Assembly (NCBI GenBank): GCA_019459455.1
Contig: JAIBEX010000011.1
Span: forward strand, 1 to 64,000
Reading direction: 5' to 3'
Source of the DNA: Weeksellaceae bacterium
GTDB lineage: Bacteria; Bacteroidota; Bacteroidia; Flavobacteriales; Weeksellaceae
Length of the DNA: 64,000 bases
Both the position numbers and the translations under genes were made by a program. The notes beneath the pieces are model-generated. The model made no database searches. It saw only the letters and a list, made by a program, of their open reading frames with translations, and was not told the DNA's origin. The first letter of the stretch is position 1. Every line of letters starts with the position of its first letter. This document shows, piece by piece, positions 44,629-52,768 of this stretch.

Positions 44629-45234
44629 TTAATGCAGCTGGATGTCGGTATAAAGATAAGCAAAAGAAACAATGAGGGCCAGCACCGCACCCATCATCAC
44701 CTCTGTAGGGGTATGTCTTTTCAGCACCACGCGGGTAAAACCAACAAGCGCAGCAATTCCTGTCCAAATGAAGCCAACGGTGGGATCAAACGTGAAAAAG
44801 AGTGCTGCAGTGAACACGTTGAGGGCAGTATGCATCGAACTTTTGATGTAGAAGTTGCTGATCTGCATCAGGATAAGGAGCACGAAAAGAAAAAGTATGG
44901 TCAGGTCCACCTGTCCGTCCAACAGGTAGTTTACGCCCAGATAAATGATCAAAGCAATGGCGATCACCATATAGAGACTTTTTCGTTGGTTTCGGTTGGA
45001 AACATCCATATTGCTGTACGTCCCTCTCTTCACATTCCAGTATATCCAGAGGCTCACGGGAAGAATGAGGATGAGAAGGATGGGCACGAATTCGGTGAAT
45101 GCCTGTTTCCAGCCATAGTGCAGGGAACTGTAGTATACATAATAGAGAAACAGCGAGGTCAGCGGATTGAAAAAGTTTGAAATAAACCTTGATATAAGGA
45201 TGAGCGGAGATGAGCTTTCGGTGTTTTTTGCCAT
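44629..45234 (-). CDS. PAP2 superfamily phosphatase
   Basis: 201 residues from ATG at 45234, with about six TM spans. SSMHTALNVFTAALFF and GFTRVVLKRHTPTEVMMGA match the PAP2 His and Arg-His active-site blocks. It dephosphorylates a lipid phosphate such as phosphatidate or an isoprenyl diphosphate. It is upstream of the BlaI-like gene on the same strand (48-base gap). Confidence 0.88.
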   Translation of the reverse strand: MAKNTESSSPLILISRFISNFFNPLTSLFLYYVYYSSLHYGWKQAFTEFVPILLILILPVSLWIYWNVKRGTYSNMDVSNRNQRKSLYMVIAIALIIYLGVNYLLDGQVDLTILFLFVLLILMQISNFYIKSSMHTALNVFTAALFFTFDPTVGFIWTGIAALVGFTRVVLKRHTPTEVMMGAVLALIVSFAYLYTDIQLH

Positions 45235-45313
45235 ATAAAGAACTAAGCATCCAAAATTAACCATTTTAAGACAATTGTCATGTTATGCTGACATTATTAA
45301 CAAAGATTTTTCC

Positions 45314-45321
45314 TACTTTTG
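45314..45321 (+). promoter_or_regulatory. TAnnTTTG box for pdhA
   Basis: TACTTTTG ends 20 bases before the pdhA ATG at 45342. Confidence 0.45.
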
Positions 45322-45341
45322 CCTGATAATTTTCACTTACA

Positions 45342-46346
45342 ATGAAGGAATTTTCAAAAGAAGTTTACCTGAAATGGTATACCGACATGACCATGTGGAG
45401 GAGGTTCGAAGACAAGTGCCGCTCCCTTTACCTAAAACAGAAAATCAGAGGTTTTTTACATTTATATAACGGTCAGGAAGCGATTCCTGCCGGGTTTACC
45501 CACGCTATGGATCTCTCCAAAGACAGCATGATTACGGCTTACAGGTGTCATATTCATCCAATGGCGATGGGGGTGGATCCAAAAAGGATTATGGCTGAAC
45601 TCTGTGGTAAGGCCACCGGAACATCCGGAGGAATGGGAGGTTCTATGCATATCTTCAGCAAGGAGCACCGATTCTACGGAGGTCACGGAATTGTAGGAGG
45701 TCAGATTCCTTTGGGCGCTGGTATTGCGTTCGCCGACAAGTATTTTGACCGGAAAGCGGTGAACATCTGTTTCTTCGGAGACGGAGCTGCAAGACAGGGT
45801 TCACTTCACGAAACCTTCAATATGGCCATGAACTGGAAGCTTCCTGTAGTTTTCGTGGTGGAAAATAACCAGTATGCAATGGGAACTTCCGTGAAGAGAA
45901 CTGCAAATCACGAGGACATTTATAAACTTGGTCTCGGTTACGAAATGCCGTGTATGGCCGTAGATGCCATGGACCCTGTGAAGGTGGCCGAGATTGCTTA
46001 CGAAGCCATTGAAAGAGCCAGAAGAGGGGACGGACCTACCTTCATTGAGGCACGGACCTACCGATATAGAGGACACTCTATGTCTGATGCGGAGCAGTAC
46101 AGAAGCAAAGAGGAAGTGGAACTTCATAAGCAGGATGACCCCATCCAGTTGGTGAAGCAGAGAATTCTGGAAAACAAGTGGGCTACCGAAGCAGAACTTG
46201 AAGAAGTGGATAACAAATCACGTGATTTTGTAGAAGACTGTATAGAGTTCATGGAAAACTCACCATATCCGGATCCTTCCAAGATTTACGATTATGTTTA
46301 CGCACAGGAGGACTATCCTTTCCTGGATAAAGTGGAGAACGATTAG
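45342..46346 (+). CDS. pdhA: Pyruvate dehydrogenase E1 component, alpha subunit
   Basis: 334 residues, thiamine diphosphate enzyme. GDGAARQGSLHETFNMAMNWKLPVVFVVENN is the ThDP-binding GDG...N motif, and TYRYRGHSMSDAEQYRSKEEVE the phosphorylation-loop region of E1alpha. It decarboxylates pyruvate with a beta subunit not present in the window, and passes the acetyl group to the E2 encoded next. Confidence 0.96.
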   Translation: MKEFSKEVYLKWYTDMTMWRRFEDKCRSLYLKQKIRGFLHLYNGQEAIPAGFTHAMDLSKDSMITAYRCHIHPMAMGVDPKRIMAELCGKATGTSGGMGGSMHIFSKEHRFYGGHGIVGGQIPLGAGIAFADKYFDRKAVNICFFGDGAARQGSLHETFNMAMNWKLPVVFVVENNQYAMGTSVKRTANHEDIYKLGLGYEMPCMAVDAMDPVKVAEIAYEAIERARRGDGPTFIEARTYRYRGHSMSDAEQYRSKEEVELHKQDDPIQLVKQRILENKWATEAELEEVDNKSRDFVEDCIEFMENSPYPDPSKIYDYVYAQEDYPFLDKVEND

Positions 46347-46362
46347 TTTATTAAGATAAGGA

Positions 46363-46396
46363 GATGCTCAGTTGATTCCAGGATTAACTGGGCATC
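46363..46396 (+). other. Intergenic hairpin between pdhA and pdhC
   Basis: An 11-bp stem with one G-U pair (46363-46373 with 46386-46396) and a 12-base loop without a T-run. It may protect the pdhA mRNA end or tune the E1alpha:E2 ratio. Confidence 0.5.
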
Positions 46397-46423
46397 CTGT
46401 TAACACATATCACATTAAAAATT

Positions 46424-48130
46424 ATGGCAGAAGTAATTACAATGCCCCGTCTGTCGGATACCATGACGGAAGGTAAAGTTGCAAAATGGCACAAGAAGGT
46501 TAACGATCCCGTTAATGAGGGTGATGTTTTAGCAGAAATTGAAACAGATAAAGCCGTTCAGGATTTCGAATCCGAAGTGAAGGGTGTCCTTTTGTACATT
46601 GGTGTAGAGGAAGGAGCGGGTGCACCCGTTGATTCCGTGCTCGCCATCATCGGTGAACAGGGCGAGGATATCTCCACTCTGATGGGGAAAGAAAACGAAA
46701 CAGCACCTTCAAAGGCAGAAGACAAACCTGCTGCCGCATCTGCATCCGGAGTTCCCGAAGAATTTAAAACGGAGAACGAAAACACCGCAGTGGAAACTTC
46801 AGAACCGGTGGAGAAAGAAACAGGAAGCGAAACCGAGGGGCAATCAAAAAATGCGCCTGCCGAAATGCCGGCGGGTACCGAAGTGATTACAATGCCCCGT
46901 CTTTCCGATACGATGACTGAGGGAAAAGTGGCCAAATGGCATAAGAATGTAGGCGATACGGTGAAAGAAGGCGATATTCTCGCGGAAATTGAAACCGATA
47001 AGGCCGTTCAGGATTTCGAATCGGAATTTAACGGAACATTGCTCCATCAGGGAGTTTCGCAAGGAAGCGGAGCACCGGTTGATTCTGTCTTAGCCATCAT
47101 TGGACCTGCAGGCACCGATGTTTCAGGCGTACTTTCCGGTGGAGGCAGTAAGCCTGTAAAAGCCGAGGAAAAAACAGAAGTTAAAGAAAATAAAACGGAA
47201 ACTCAACAACCTGCTGCGGCAGCTTCCACCGCAGGCGACCGTGTCGCGATTTCACCATTGGCCAGAAAGATGGCCGCTGAAAAGGGGATTGATGTAAACG
47301 CATTGCAGGGATCCGGCGAAAACGGAAGGATTGTTAAGAAAGATGTGGAAGGATTCATCCCGGGTCAGGCTCAGGCAGCCGCACCCGCGCAAAAAGAGGC
47401 CGTATCAGCACCAGCTTCAACACCGAAACCTGTAGTGAATTTTGTAGCGGGTGAGACCACCGAAACCCCGAACACTCAGGTGCGGAACATCATAGCTAAG
47501 CGTCTTGCCGAAAGTAAATTCTCCGCACCTCATTACTATCTGATGGTGGAGATCAACATGGATAAAGCGATCCAGGCACGTACGGAAATAAATTCACTTC
47601 CGGATACGAAAATCTCATTCAACGATATGATCATCAAAGCAACGGCTATGGCCCTCAGGAAGCATCCTCAGGTTAATTCATCGTGGGCTGGAGAAAAGAT
47701 CATTCACCATGGGGATATCAACGTTGGGGTGGCCGTCGCGATTCCTGATGGTTTGGTCGTACCCGTACTTCGGAATACGGACCAGATGAACTATCTCCAG
47801 ATCTCCGCAGGGGTCAAGGATATGGCTTCCAGGGCAAAAAGCAAAGGACTTAAAGCAAATGAAATAGAAGGTTCAACTTTCTCGGTTTCAAATCTTGGAA
47901 TGTTCGGTATCGAAACCTTTACGTCCATCATAAATCAGCCTAATTCTGCCATCTTATCGGTAGGGGCTATCATTGAGAAGCCGATCGTGAAGGATGGCCA
48001 GATTGTCGTTGGAAATACAATGAAACTTTCATTGGCCTGCGATCACAGAGTCGTAGACGGTGCAACAGGGGCACAGTTCCTTCAGACACTCAGAACCTAT
48101 CTGGAGCAGCCACTGACATTGCTGCTGTAA
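46424..48130 (+). CDS. pdhC: Pyruvate dehydrogenase E2, dihydrolipoamide acetyltransferase with two lipoyl domains
   Basis: 568 residues. Two near-identical lipoyl domains (about 1-78 and 153-231), each with ETDKAVQDFESE around the lipoylated Lys. Acidic Ala/Glu linkers follow, then an E3-binding domain (ISPLARKMAAEKGIDVNALQ) near 283-318 and the catalytic domain ending DHRVVDGATGAQFLQTL with the active-site His. It forms the core of the complex. It follows pdhA by 77 bases. Confidence 0.96.
   Translation: MAEVITMPRLSDTMTEGKVAKWHKKVNDPVNEGDVLAEIETDKAVQDFESEVKGVLLYIGVEEGAGAPVDSVLAIIGEQGEDISTLMGKENETAPSKAEDKPAAASASGVPEEFKTENENTAVETSEPVEKETGSETEGQSKNAPAEMPAGTEVITMPRLSDTMTEGKVAKWHKNVGDTVKEGDILAEIETDKAVQDFESEFNGTLLHQGVSQGSGAPVDSVLAIIGPAGTDVSGVLSGGGSKPVKAEEKTEVKENKTETQQPAAAASTAGDRVAISPLARKMAAEKGIDVNALQGSGENGRIVKKDVEGFIPGQAQAAAPAQKEAVSAPASTPKPVVNFVAGETTETPNTQVRNIIAKRLAESKFSAPHYYLMVEINMDKAIQARTEINSLPDTKISFNDMIIKATAMALRKHPQVNSSWAGEKIIHHGDINVGVAVAIPDGLVVPVLRNTDQMNYLQISAGVKDMASRAKSKGLKANEIEGSTFSVSNLGMFGIETFTSIINQPNSAILSVGAIIEKPIVKDGQIVVGNTMKLSLACDHRVVDGATGAQFLQTLRTYLEQPLTLLL
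46430..47110 (+). repeat. pdhC: Internal direct repeat encoding the two lipoyl domains
   Basis: DNA at about 46430-46660 is repeated at about 46880-47110 with mostly silent differences, from GTAATTACAATGCC onward. It is the tandem lipoyl duplication inside pdhC. Confidence 0.8.
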
Positions 48131-48151
48131 AAACAGTTAACATATACACAG

Positions 48152-48184
48152 AACCCTTTCAGTTTCCAGCTGAAAGGGTTTTTT
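48152..48184 (+). terminator. Terminator of pdhA-pdhC
   Basis: AACCCTTTCAG pairs with CTGAAAGGGTT around a seven-base loop, then a T-run. Confidence 0.9.
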
Positions 48185-48186
48185 AA

Positions 48187-48216
48187 TTGAAATTCCAAAA
48201 AATATAAGTATTTTTG
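48187..48216 (+). promoter_or_regulatory. Promoter of the lolD-like gene, near-leaderless
   Basis: TTG (48187-48189), 19 bases, TATTTTTG (48209-48216): a full match to the Bacteroidota consensus. The ATG is at 48222, five bases later, so the mRNA probably starts at or near the start codon. Confidence 0.6.
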
Positions 48217-48221
48217 GTCCC

Positions 48222-48890
48222 ATGATCAGAGCCAAAAATATACATAAGTGTTACGGAGATTTACATGTGTTAAAGGGGGTGGATATCCACATCAAAGAAG
48301 GTGAGGTCGTGTCCATTGTAGGTGAATCCGGCGCAGGAAAATCAACCCTGCTGCAGATCCTTGGAACCCTGGATATGCCAACAACTCCTGAAAAATATGG
48401 CTCACAAATAGCTCTGGATGGTCAGTCTTACATTAGCATGAATGACCGTGAACTTTCAAGGTTCAGAAACCGCAACATTGGTTTTGTTTTTCAGTTTCAC
48501 CAGCTTTTGCCGGAGTTCACCGCTTTGGAAAACGTATTGCTCCCGACCCGGATTTCGGGCAGGAATGAAAAGGAGAGTCTGGAGAAGGCGTACAGCCTGT
48601 TTGAAGATCTTCACATTGCAGACCGGATTCACCACAAACCAAACGAAATGTCCGGAGGTGAAGCCCAGCGGGCAGCAGTAGCCCGCGCACTCATCAATTC
48701 CCCGAAGATCATTTATGCCGATGAACCTACAGGCAACCTGGATTCCAAGAATGCGGATGACCTGCACCGTCTTTTCTTCGATTTAAGGGATAAATACAAC
48801 CAGACCTTCGTGATTGTAACGCACAACCCCAACCTCGCAGAGATTACCGACAGGAAGCTCGTAATGAAGGACGGCCAGATTCTGTACTAG
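48222..48890 (+). CDS. ABC transporter ATP-binding protein, LolD-like
   Basis: 222 residues. Walker A GESGAGKST, Q-loop VFQFHQLLPEF, signature MSGGEAQRAAVARAL and Walker B IIYADEPTGNL. Closest in kind to LolD/MacB-type ATPases that drive lipoprotein release or efflux with FtsX-like permeases. No permease gene is adjacent. Confidence 0.92.
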   Translation: MIRAKNIHKCYGDLHVLKGVDIHIKEGEVVSIVGESGAGKSTLLQILGTLDMPTTPEKYGSQIALDGQSYISMNDRELSRFRNRNIGFVFQFHQLLPEFTALENVLLPTRISGRNEKESLEKAYSLFEDLHIADRIHHKPNEMSGGEAQRAAVARALINSPKIIYADEPTGNLDSKNADDLHRLFFDLRDKYNQTFVIVTHNPNLAEITDRKLVMKDGQILY

Positions 48891-48983
48891 CAGGATTGCT
48901 ACGACTGGCACCAGGCTCTTGCAGGGAAGGAATTATTTAGTAATTTTAAGTCTCACTTATTATTCACCTCGAGCATTTAAAAG

Positions 48984-49661
48984 ATGTCCATAAAACACCT
49001 CGCAGAAGACGACCGCCCACGCGAAAAGTTCCGGATGAAAGGCAAGAATGCCCTTTCGGATGCAGAACTCCTGGCCATCATCATGGGCAGCGGAAACCGG
49101 GAGGAGAGCGCTGTGGATTTGGCAAGGAAGATACTCAAGTCGGTGGGGGAGAACTGGCATGACCTCAGCAGGCTCACCATCGCCGACCTGGTGAAGTTCA
49201 AAGGAGTAGGCGAAGCAAAGGCCATTTCCATTTCTGCAGCTCTTGAAATTGGCAGAAGGCGGGCGGCTCAGGAAGTTCCTGAGCGGAAGCAGATTGCCAG
49301 CAGCATTGCAGCTTTCGAATTCTTCAGACCTTACCTGGGTGACCTTCAAACAGAAGAGTTTTGGGCGCTTTTCGTTAACCAGAACAACAAGGTCCTTCAT
49401 TTCTGCCAGCTTACCAGCGGGGGAATCAACTATTCAGTGGTGGATGTCCGCATCCTGTTCAAAACCGCACTGGAGCATTTCGCGACCGGAATTTTCATTG
49501 CACACAACCATCCGTCCGGCAATCTAAAACCCAGTGAAGAGGACCGAAGGATTACCAAACAGGTTACCGAAGCGGGCAAGCTTTTGAATGTGACCTTAAT
49601 CGATCATTTAATCTTCAATCAAAACTCGTATTTCAGTTTCTCAGACGAGGCTATGCTATGA
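48984..49661 (+). CDS. radC: RadC family JAB-domain protein
   Basis: 225 residues. An N-terminal HhH-like region (LSRLTIADLVKFKGVGEAKA) precedes a JAB/MPN domain with HNHPSGNLKPSEEDRRITKQ, the metal site. Despite the name, a repair role is not well supported; it may be a metalloenzyme linked to recombination. Its stop overlaps the next start as ATGA. Confidence 0.93.
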   Translation: MSIKHLAEDDRPREKFRMKGKNALSDAELLAIIMGSGNREESAVDLARKILKSVGENWHDLSRLTIADLVKFKGVGEAKAISISAALEIGRRRAAQEVPERKQIASSIAAFEFFRPYLGDLQTEEFWALFVNQNNKVLHFCQLTSGGINYSVVDVRILFKTALEHFATGIFIAHNHPSGNLKPSEEDRRITKQVTEAGKLLNVTLIDHLIFNQNSYFSFSDEAML

Positions 49662-50545
49662 TAAGAAGGCTGGACCATCACGAAATCGATTTTGAAAAAT
49701 ACACTGAATGCATCGAAAAATCGGTGCAGAAAAACATGTATGCCCGAAGGGAAATCCTGGATTTTTGGTGTGAAAGCTGGGATATTCTGGTGTGGAAGGA
49801 TTATGAGTACGTGATGCCACTGCCCCTGACGAAAAAGTTCAGTCAGAAGTTTGTCACCTGTCCAATATTCTGTCAGCAGTTAGGGATTTTTGGCTCAGAG
49901 GATTCTATCGAAATCAATGGGCGGTTTCTGTCGTATATGCAGGCTAATTTAGATATTTACCTGTACTCTTTCAATGCGGGAAATCACTTCCAACGCGATC
50001 TCAGTTTCAGGAAGAATTACTTTATTCCGAGCGGCTCTTTTGCTGATCAGAAGAGAATATTTTCAAAGGGAAGGAAGTCGGCGATAAAGTCGGCAACCCA
50101 CCTCAATTTTGACTTGACTGTATTAGACGCCGCGATTCTGGAATTTATAAACCGTTTTTATAAAGGTTTGTCGAAGGAGAAGGATAAAAAAATGCTGCTG
50201 GACTATCTCCAATTTCTGCACAGTAAAGAAATGTTGAAGGTTTGCAGCGCGTCACTGCACGGCGAACTTCGGACGGTCGCCCTGATGGCCGATGACGGGG
50301 AAACCTTATATCTTATCGGTCTGGTGAGTGACGAAAAGTTCCGCATCGAAAATCCGACTTCTTTCATCATCGATCAGATCCTTCAGCATCACCTGGAAAA
50401 ACGCAATTTCAGTTTTATGGGAAGCAATGTGCGTAATATCGAAATATTCAACAAGAGCTTTGGCGCGGAATTAAAGGAGTACCCGGTGATTCAGCATTCA
50501 AAAAAAGAAGTGCTGATTCAGTTTCTGAAGAACAAGCTCAGTTAG
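49658..50545 (+). CDS. GNAT/FemAB-like protein, unknown substrate
   Basis: 295 residues, soluble. The second half (ADDGETLYLIGLVSDEKFRIENPTSFIIDQILQHHLEKRNFSFMGSN) resembles the acyl-CoA-dependent transferase fold of FemAB/GNAT proteins. The first half is poorly conserved-looking and Tyr/Phe-rich. The family call is tentative. It overlaps radC by four bases and is followed after 26 bases by the methyltransferase. Confidence 0.65.
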   Translation: MIRRLDHHEIDFEKYTECIEKSVQKNMYARREILDFWCESWDILVWKDYEYVMPLPLTKKFSQKFVTCPIFCQQLGIFGSEDSIEINGRFLSYMQANLDIYLYSFNAGNHFQRDLSFRKNYFIPSGSFADQKRIFSKGRKSAIKSATHLNFDLTVLDAAILEFINRFYKGLSKEKDKKMLLDYLQFLHSKEMLKVCSASLHGELRTVALMADDGETLYLIGLVSDEKFRIENPTSFIIDQILQHHLEKRNFSFMGSNVRNIEIFNKSFGAELKEYPVIQHSKKEVLIQFLKNKLS

Positions 50546-50571
50546 ACCATTGATTCCAATTAATACGAAAG

Positions 50572-51336
50572 ATGATCAAATCATTATATCAGAAATTATT
50601 TTCAGAAAGAATGAGGTACCGGTTTCATGTAGCAATGAGGAAGGCGAGGGCGTTTTTCCTGCAGGGAAGCGAATTTTACTGCCCCTGTTGCGGTAAATCT
50701 TCCAAACGGTTTCTGAAAAAAGGAAATGGAATTGAGTCCAGGGAGCATGCGGTTTGTCCAAATTGTGGGTCGCTGGAGCGCAGCAGGCTGCTTTTTTTAT
50801 ACTTGAAGAACGAAACTGAAATCTTTAAGAATAATCCTTCAATATTACATTTTGCCCCTGAGGAAAGCTTAAAATCGCTGTTCCTTGCAAATCTGAATTA
50901 TACCGACGTTGACCTAAATCCCAATCTGGCGACTTATGCAATGGACGTCACCGATATCCGTTTTCCGGATGGCCATTTTGATTTCATCATCTGCTCCCAT
51001 GTTTTGGGACATGTGCCCGATGAGAAAAAGGCGCTGAGCGAACTGTACCGTGTCCTAAAAAAGGGTGGAGACCTGTTCCTGCTCTCCCTGATGGATTTAA
51101 ATTCTGCACAGACTGTTGAAGACGACCGAAACAAAAGTCCGCAGCAAAAACTGGAGGCATACGGAGAAAAGGACCTGCAAAGGCTTTACGGAAATGATTT
51201 TGAGGAAAGAATAAGAATGGCGTCCGTCAACATCCAAAAAATTGATTACCGCGAACATTTCAGTGCGGAAGACAGACAACGGATGGCACTCGGCGACGGC
51301 AACAGGGAACTGATCTATAAGGTGACCAAAATCTAA
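50572..51336 (+). CDS. Class I SAM methyltransferase with zinc-ribbon-like N-terminus
   Basis: 254 residues. CPCC at about 37-40 and CPNC at 62-65 form a possible zinc knuckle. The methyltransferase core has ILHFAPEESLKS (motif I region), AMDVTDIRFPDGHFDFIICSHVLGHVPDEKKALSELYRVLKKGGDLFLLS. The zinc module could bind RNA or a protein. Substrate unknown; position after the GNAT-like gene suggests a shared modification role. Confidence 0.8.
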   Translation: MIKSLYQKLFSERMRYRFHVAMRKARAFFLQGSEFYCPCCGKSSKRFLKKGNGIESREHAVCPNCGSLERSRLLFLYLKNETEIFKNNPSILHFAPEESLKSLFLANLNYTDVDLNPNLATYAMDVTDIRFPDGHFDFIICSHVLGHVPDEKKALSELYRVLKKGGDLFLLSLMDLNSAQTVEDDRNKSPQQKLEAYGEKDLQRLYGNDFEERIRMASVNIQKIDYREHFSAEDRQRMALGDGNRELIYKVTKI

Positions 51337-51390
51337 CGTGGGGCGAACGGTTGCACCGTTACAGCAGCCAATCTATTCTTCTAAAACACT

Positions 51391-51424
51391 TTGCGGTTTT
51401 TTATCTTTTATTTTCCTATTTTTG
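51391..51424 (+). promoter_or_regulatory. Promoter of the DUF7935 gene
   Basis: TTG (51391-51393), 23 bases, TATTTTTG (51417-51424), 17 bases before the ATG at 51442. Confidence 0.5.
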
Positions 51425-51441
51425 CAGTCTCAAAATAAACA

Positions 51442-51969
51442 ATGTTCAACATCGGCAGTTATATAAACTCACCCTATTTTCCCTATTTCTTTACGGTGCT
51501 TTTGGCTATACCGTTCCTTGTATTGTTAAGGCAGTTCGTTTTTGAATACATCAAGATGAAGAACCAGGAACTCAAGATGCTTTCGGTAAAGGGAAATGCC
51601 GAAAACAAAAGCCAGGCCTATGAACGCATGGTTCTCTTTCTGGAAAGGATGAAACCGGCCAACCTGGTGAACAAATTCGATAAGAGCCTTGCAAAACACG
51701 AATACCTTTTTCTTCTCGAGAAATCCATAAGCGAGGAGTTTGACTACAATTCCTCACAACAACTCTATATCACAAAAAATTCATGGGCAGATATTGTGAA
51801 TTCTAAGAACGCAATGCTGAAAATGCTGCACGATACCTATGAAAGCCTGGGAGAGCATGCAGACCTGTCGGATTTCAAAACCGTTTTTCTCATGAATTAC
51901 ATGAACGGACAGGATTTCATTTCAGAGAACATCGAAGCGTTACGGAGGGAAGTTCTTCTGGTTACCTAA
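51442..51969 (+). CDS. DUF7935 family membrane-anchored protein
   Basis: 175 residues. One N-terminal TM segment (FPYFFTVLLAIPFLVLLRQFVF) and a helical cytoplasmic domain with SQAYERMVLFLERMKPANLV and SISEEFDYNSSQQLYIT. This matches a Flavobacteriia-specific family with no known role. It lies 18 bases before the soluble pyrophosphatase gene. Confidence 0.75.
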   Translation: MFNIGSYINSPYFPYFFTVLLAIPFLVLLRQFVFEYIKMKNQELKMLSVKGNAENKSQAYERMVLFLERMKPANLVNKFDKSLAKHEYLFLLEKSISEEFDYNSSQQLYITKNSWADIVNSKNAMLKMLHDTYESLGEHADLSDFKTVFLMNYMNGQDFISENIEALRREVLLVT

Positions 51970-51987
51970 TAAAACAACAAGATTCAA

Positions 51988-52605
51988 ATGATAATGATAC
52001 CAAATTTTAAAGCACATCCATGGCACGGGATTTCCGCAGGTGCCGATTCTCCTAACGTGGTGAACGTTTTTGTGGAGATCGTTCCCAGTGATACGATAAA
52101 ATATGAGATTGATAAAGCCAGTGGTTACCTGAAGGTGGACCGTCCACAACAGTTTTCGAATATCATCCCGGCGCTGTACGGCTTCATTCCGAGAACTTAC
52201 TGTCATAATGAAGTGATGAAACTTGCGGTTGCAAGCGGTGCAGAAGATGTAAATATGGGGGATCATGACCCGCTCGATATCTGTGTGCTAAGTTCGCACA
52301 ATATTCACTCGGGAGGAATGCTGATGGAAGCAATTCCAATCGGAGGTTTTAAAATGATCGATAAAGGGGAAGCCGATGACAAGATTGTTGCGGTTATGGT
52401 AGGAGACCATGCTTTCGGACACTTCAGGGACATTGCGGAACTGCCACAGGCAGAGGTGAAGAGGCTGATGCACTACTTCCTGACCTACAAAAACCTTCCG
52501 GATGAGCCTGCGAAATGCAGGATTCAGGAAGTTTACGGGGTTGCCCATGCAAAAGAGGTCATAGAGGCGTCAAGACGCGATTATGCCAACAAATTTGGCG
52601 GTTAG
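51988..52605 (+). CDS. ppa: Soluble inorganic pyrophosphatase
   Basis: 205 residues, family I. NIIPALYGFIPRTYC and GDHDPLDICVLS (the D-x-D-P-x-D metal signature) are present, and VMVGDHAFGHFRDIAEL follows. It hydrolyses cytoplasmic PPi, heat-losing, next to the gene for the energy-conserving membrane pyrophosphatase. Confidence 0.95.
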   Translation: MIMIPNFKAHPWHGISAGADSPNVVNVFVEIVPSDTIKYEIDKASGYLKVDRPQQFSNIIPALYGFIPRTYCHNEVMKLAVASGAEDVNMGDHDPLDICVLSSHNIHSGGMLMEAIPIGGFKMIDKGEADDKIVAVMVGDHAFGHFRDIAELPQAEVKRLMHYFLTYKNLPDEPAKCRIQEVYGVAHAKEVIEASRRDYANKFGG

Positions 52606-52768
52606 GATTTACTATTTCAGTGTATAAATTAGGACGGGTGAATTGCCTGTCTTTTTTTATTTGCAACATCGCAGTTCAGGCACATAAATTTTGTGGATTT
52701 ATGCCGATATTTAGATGTTTTTATTATCTTTAACCCTTTATTAACCTGCATTAAAAAATTATTATACT

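Noticed and set aside
44260-45180. 306-codon plus-strand frame across the BlaI-like and PAP2 genes
   Set aside because: It crosses two real genes and the gap between them and has no known motif.
46430-47110. Possible assembly duplication in pdhC
   Set aside because: The copies differ at many silent sites, and tandem lipoyl domains are normal in this E2 family.
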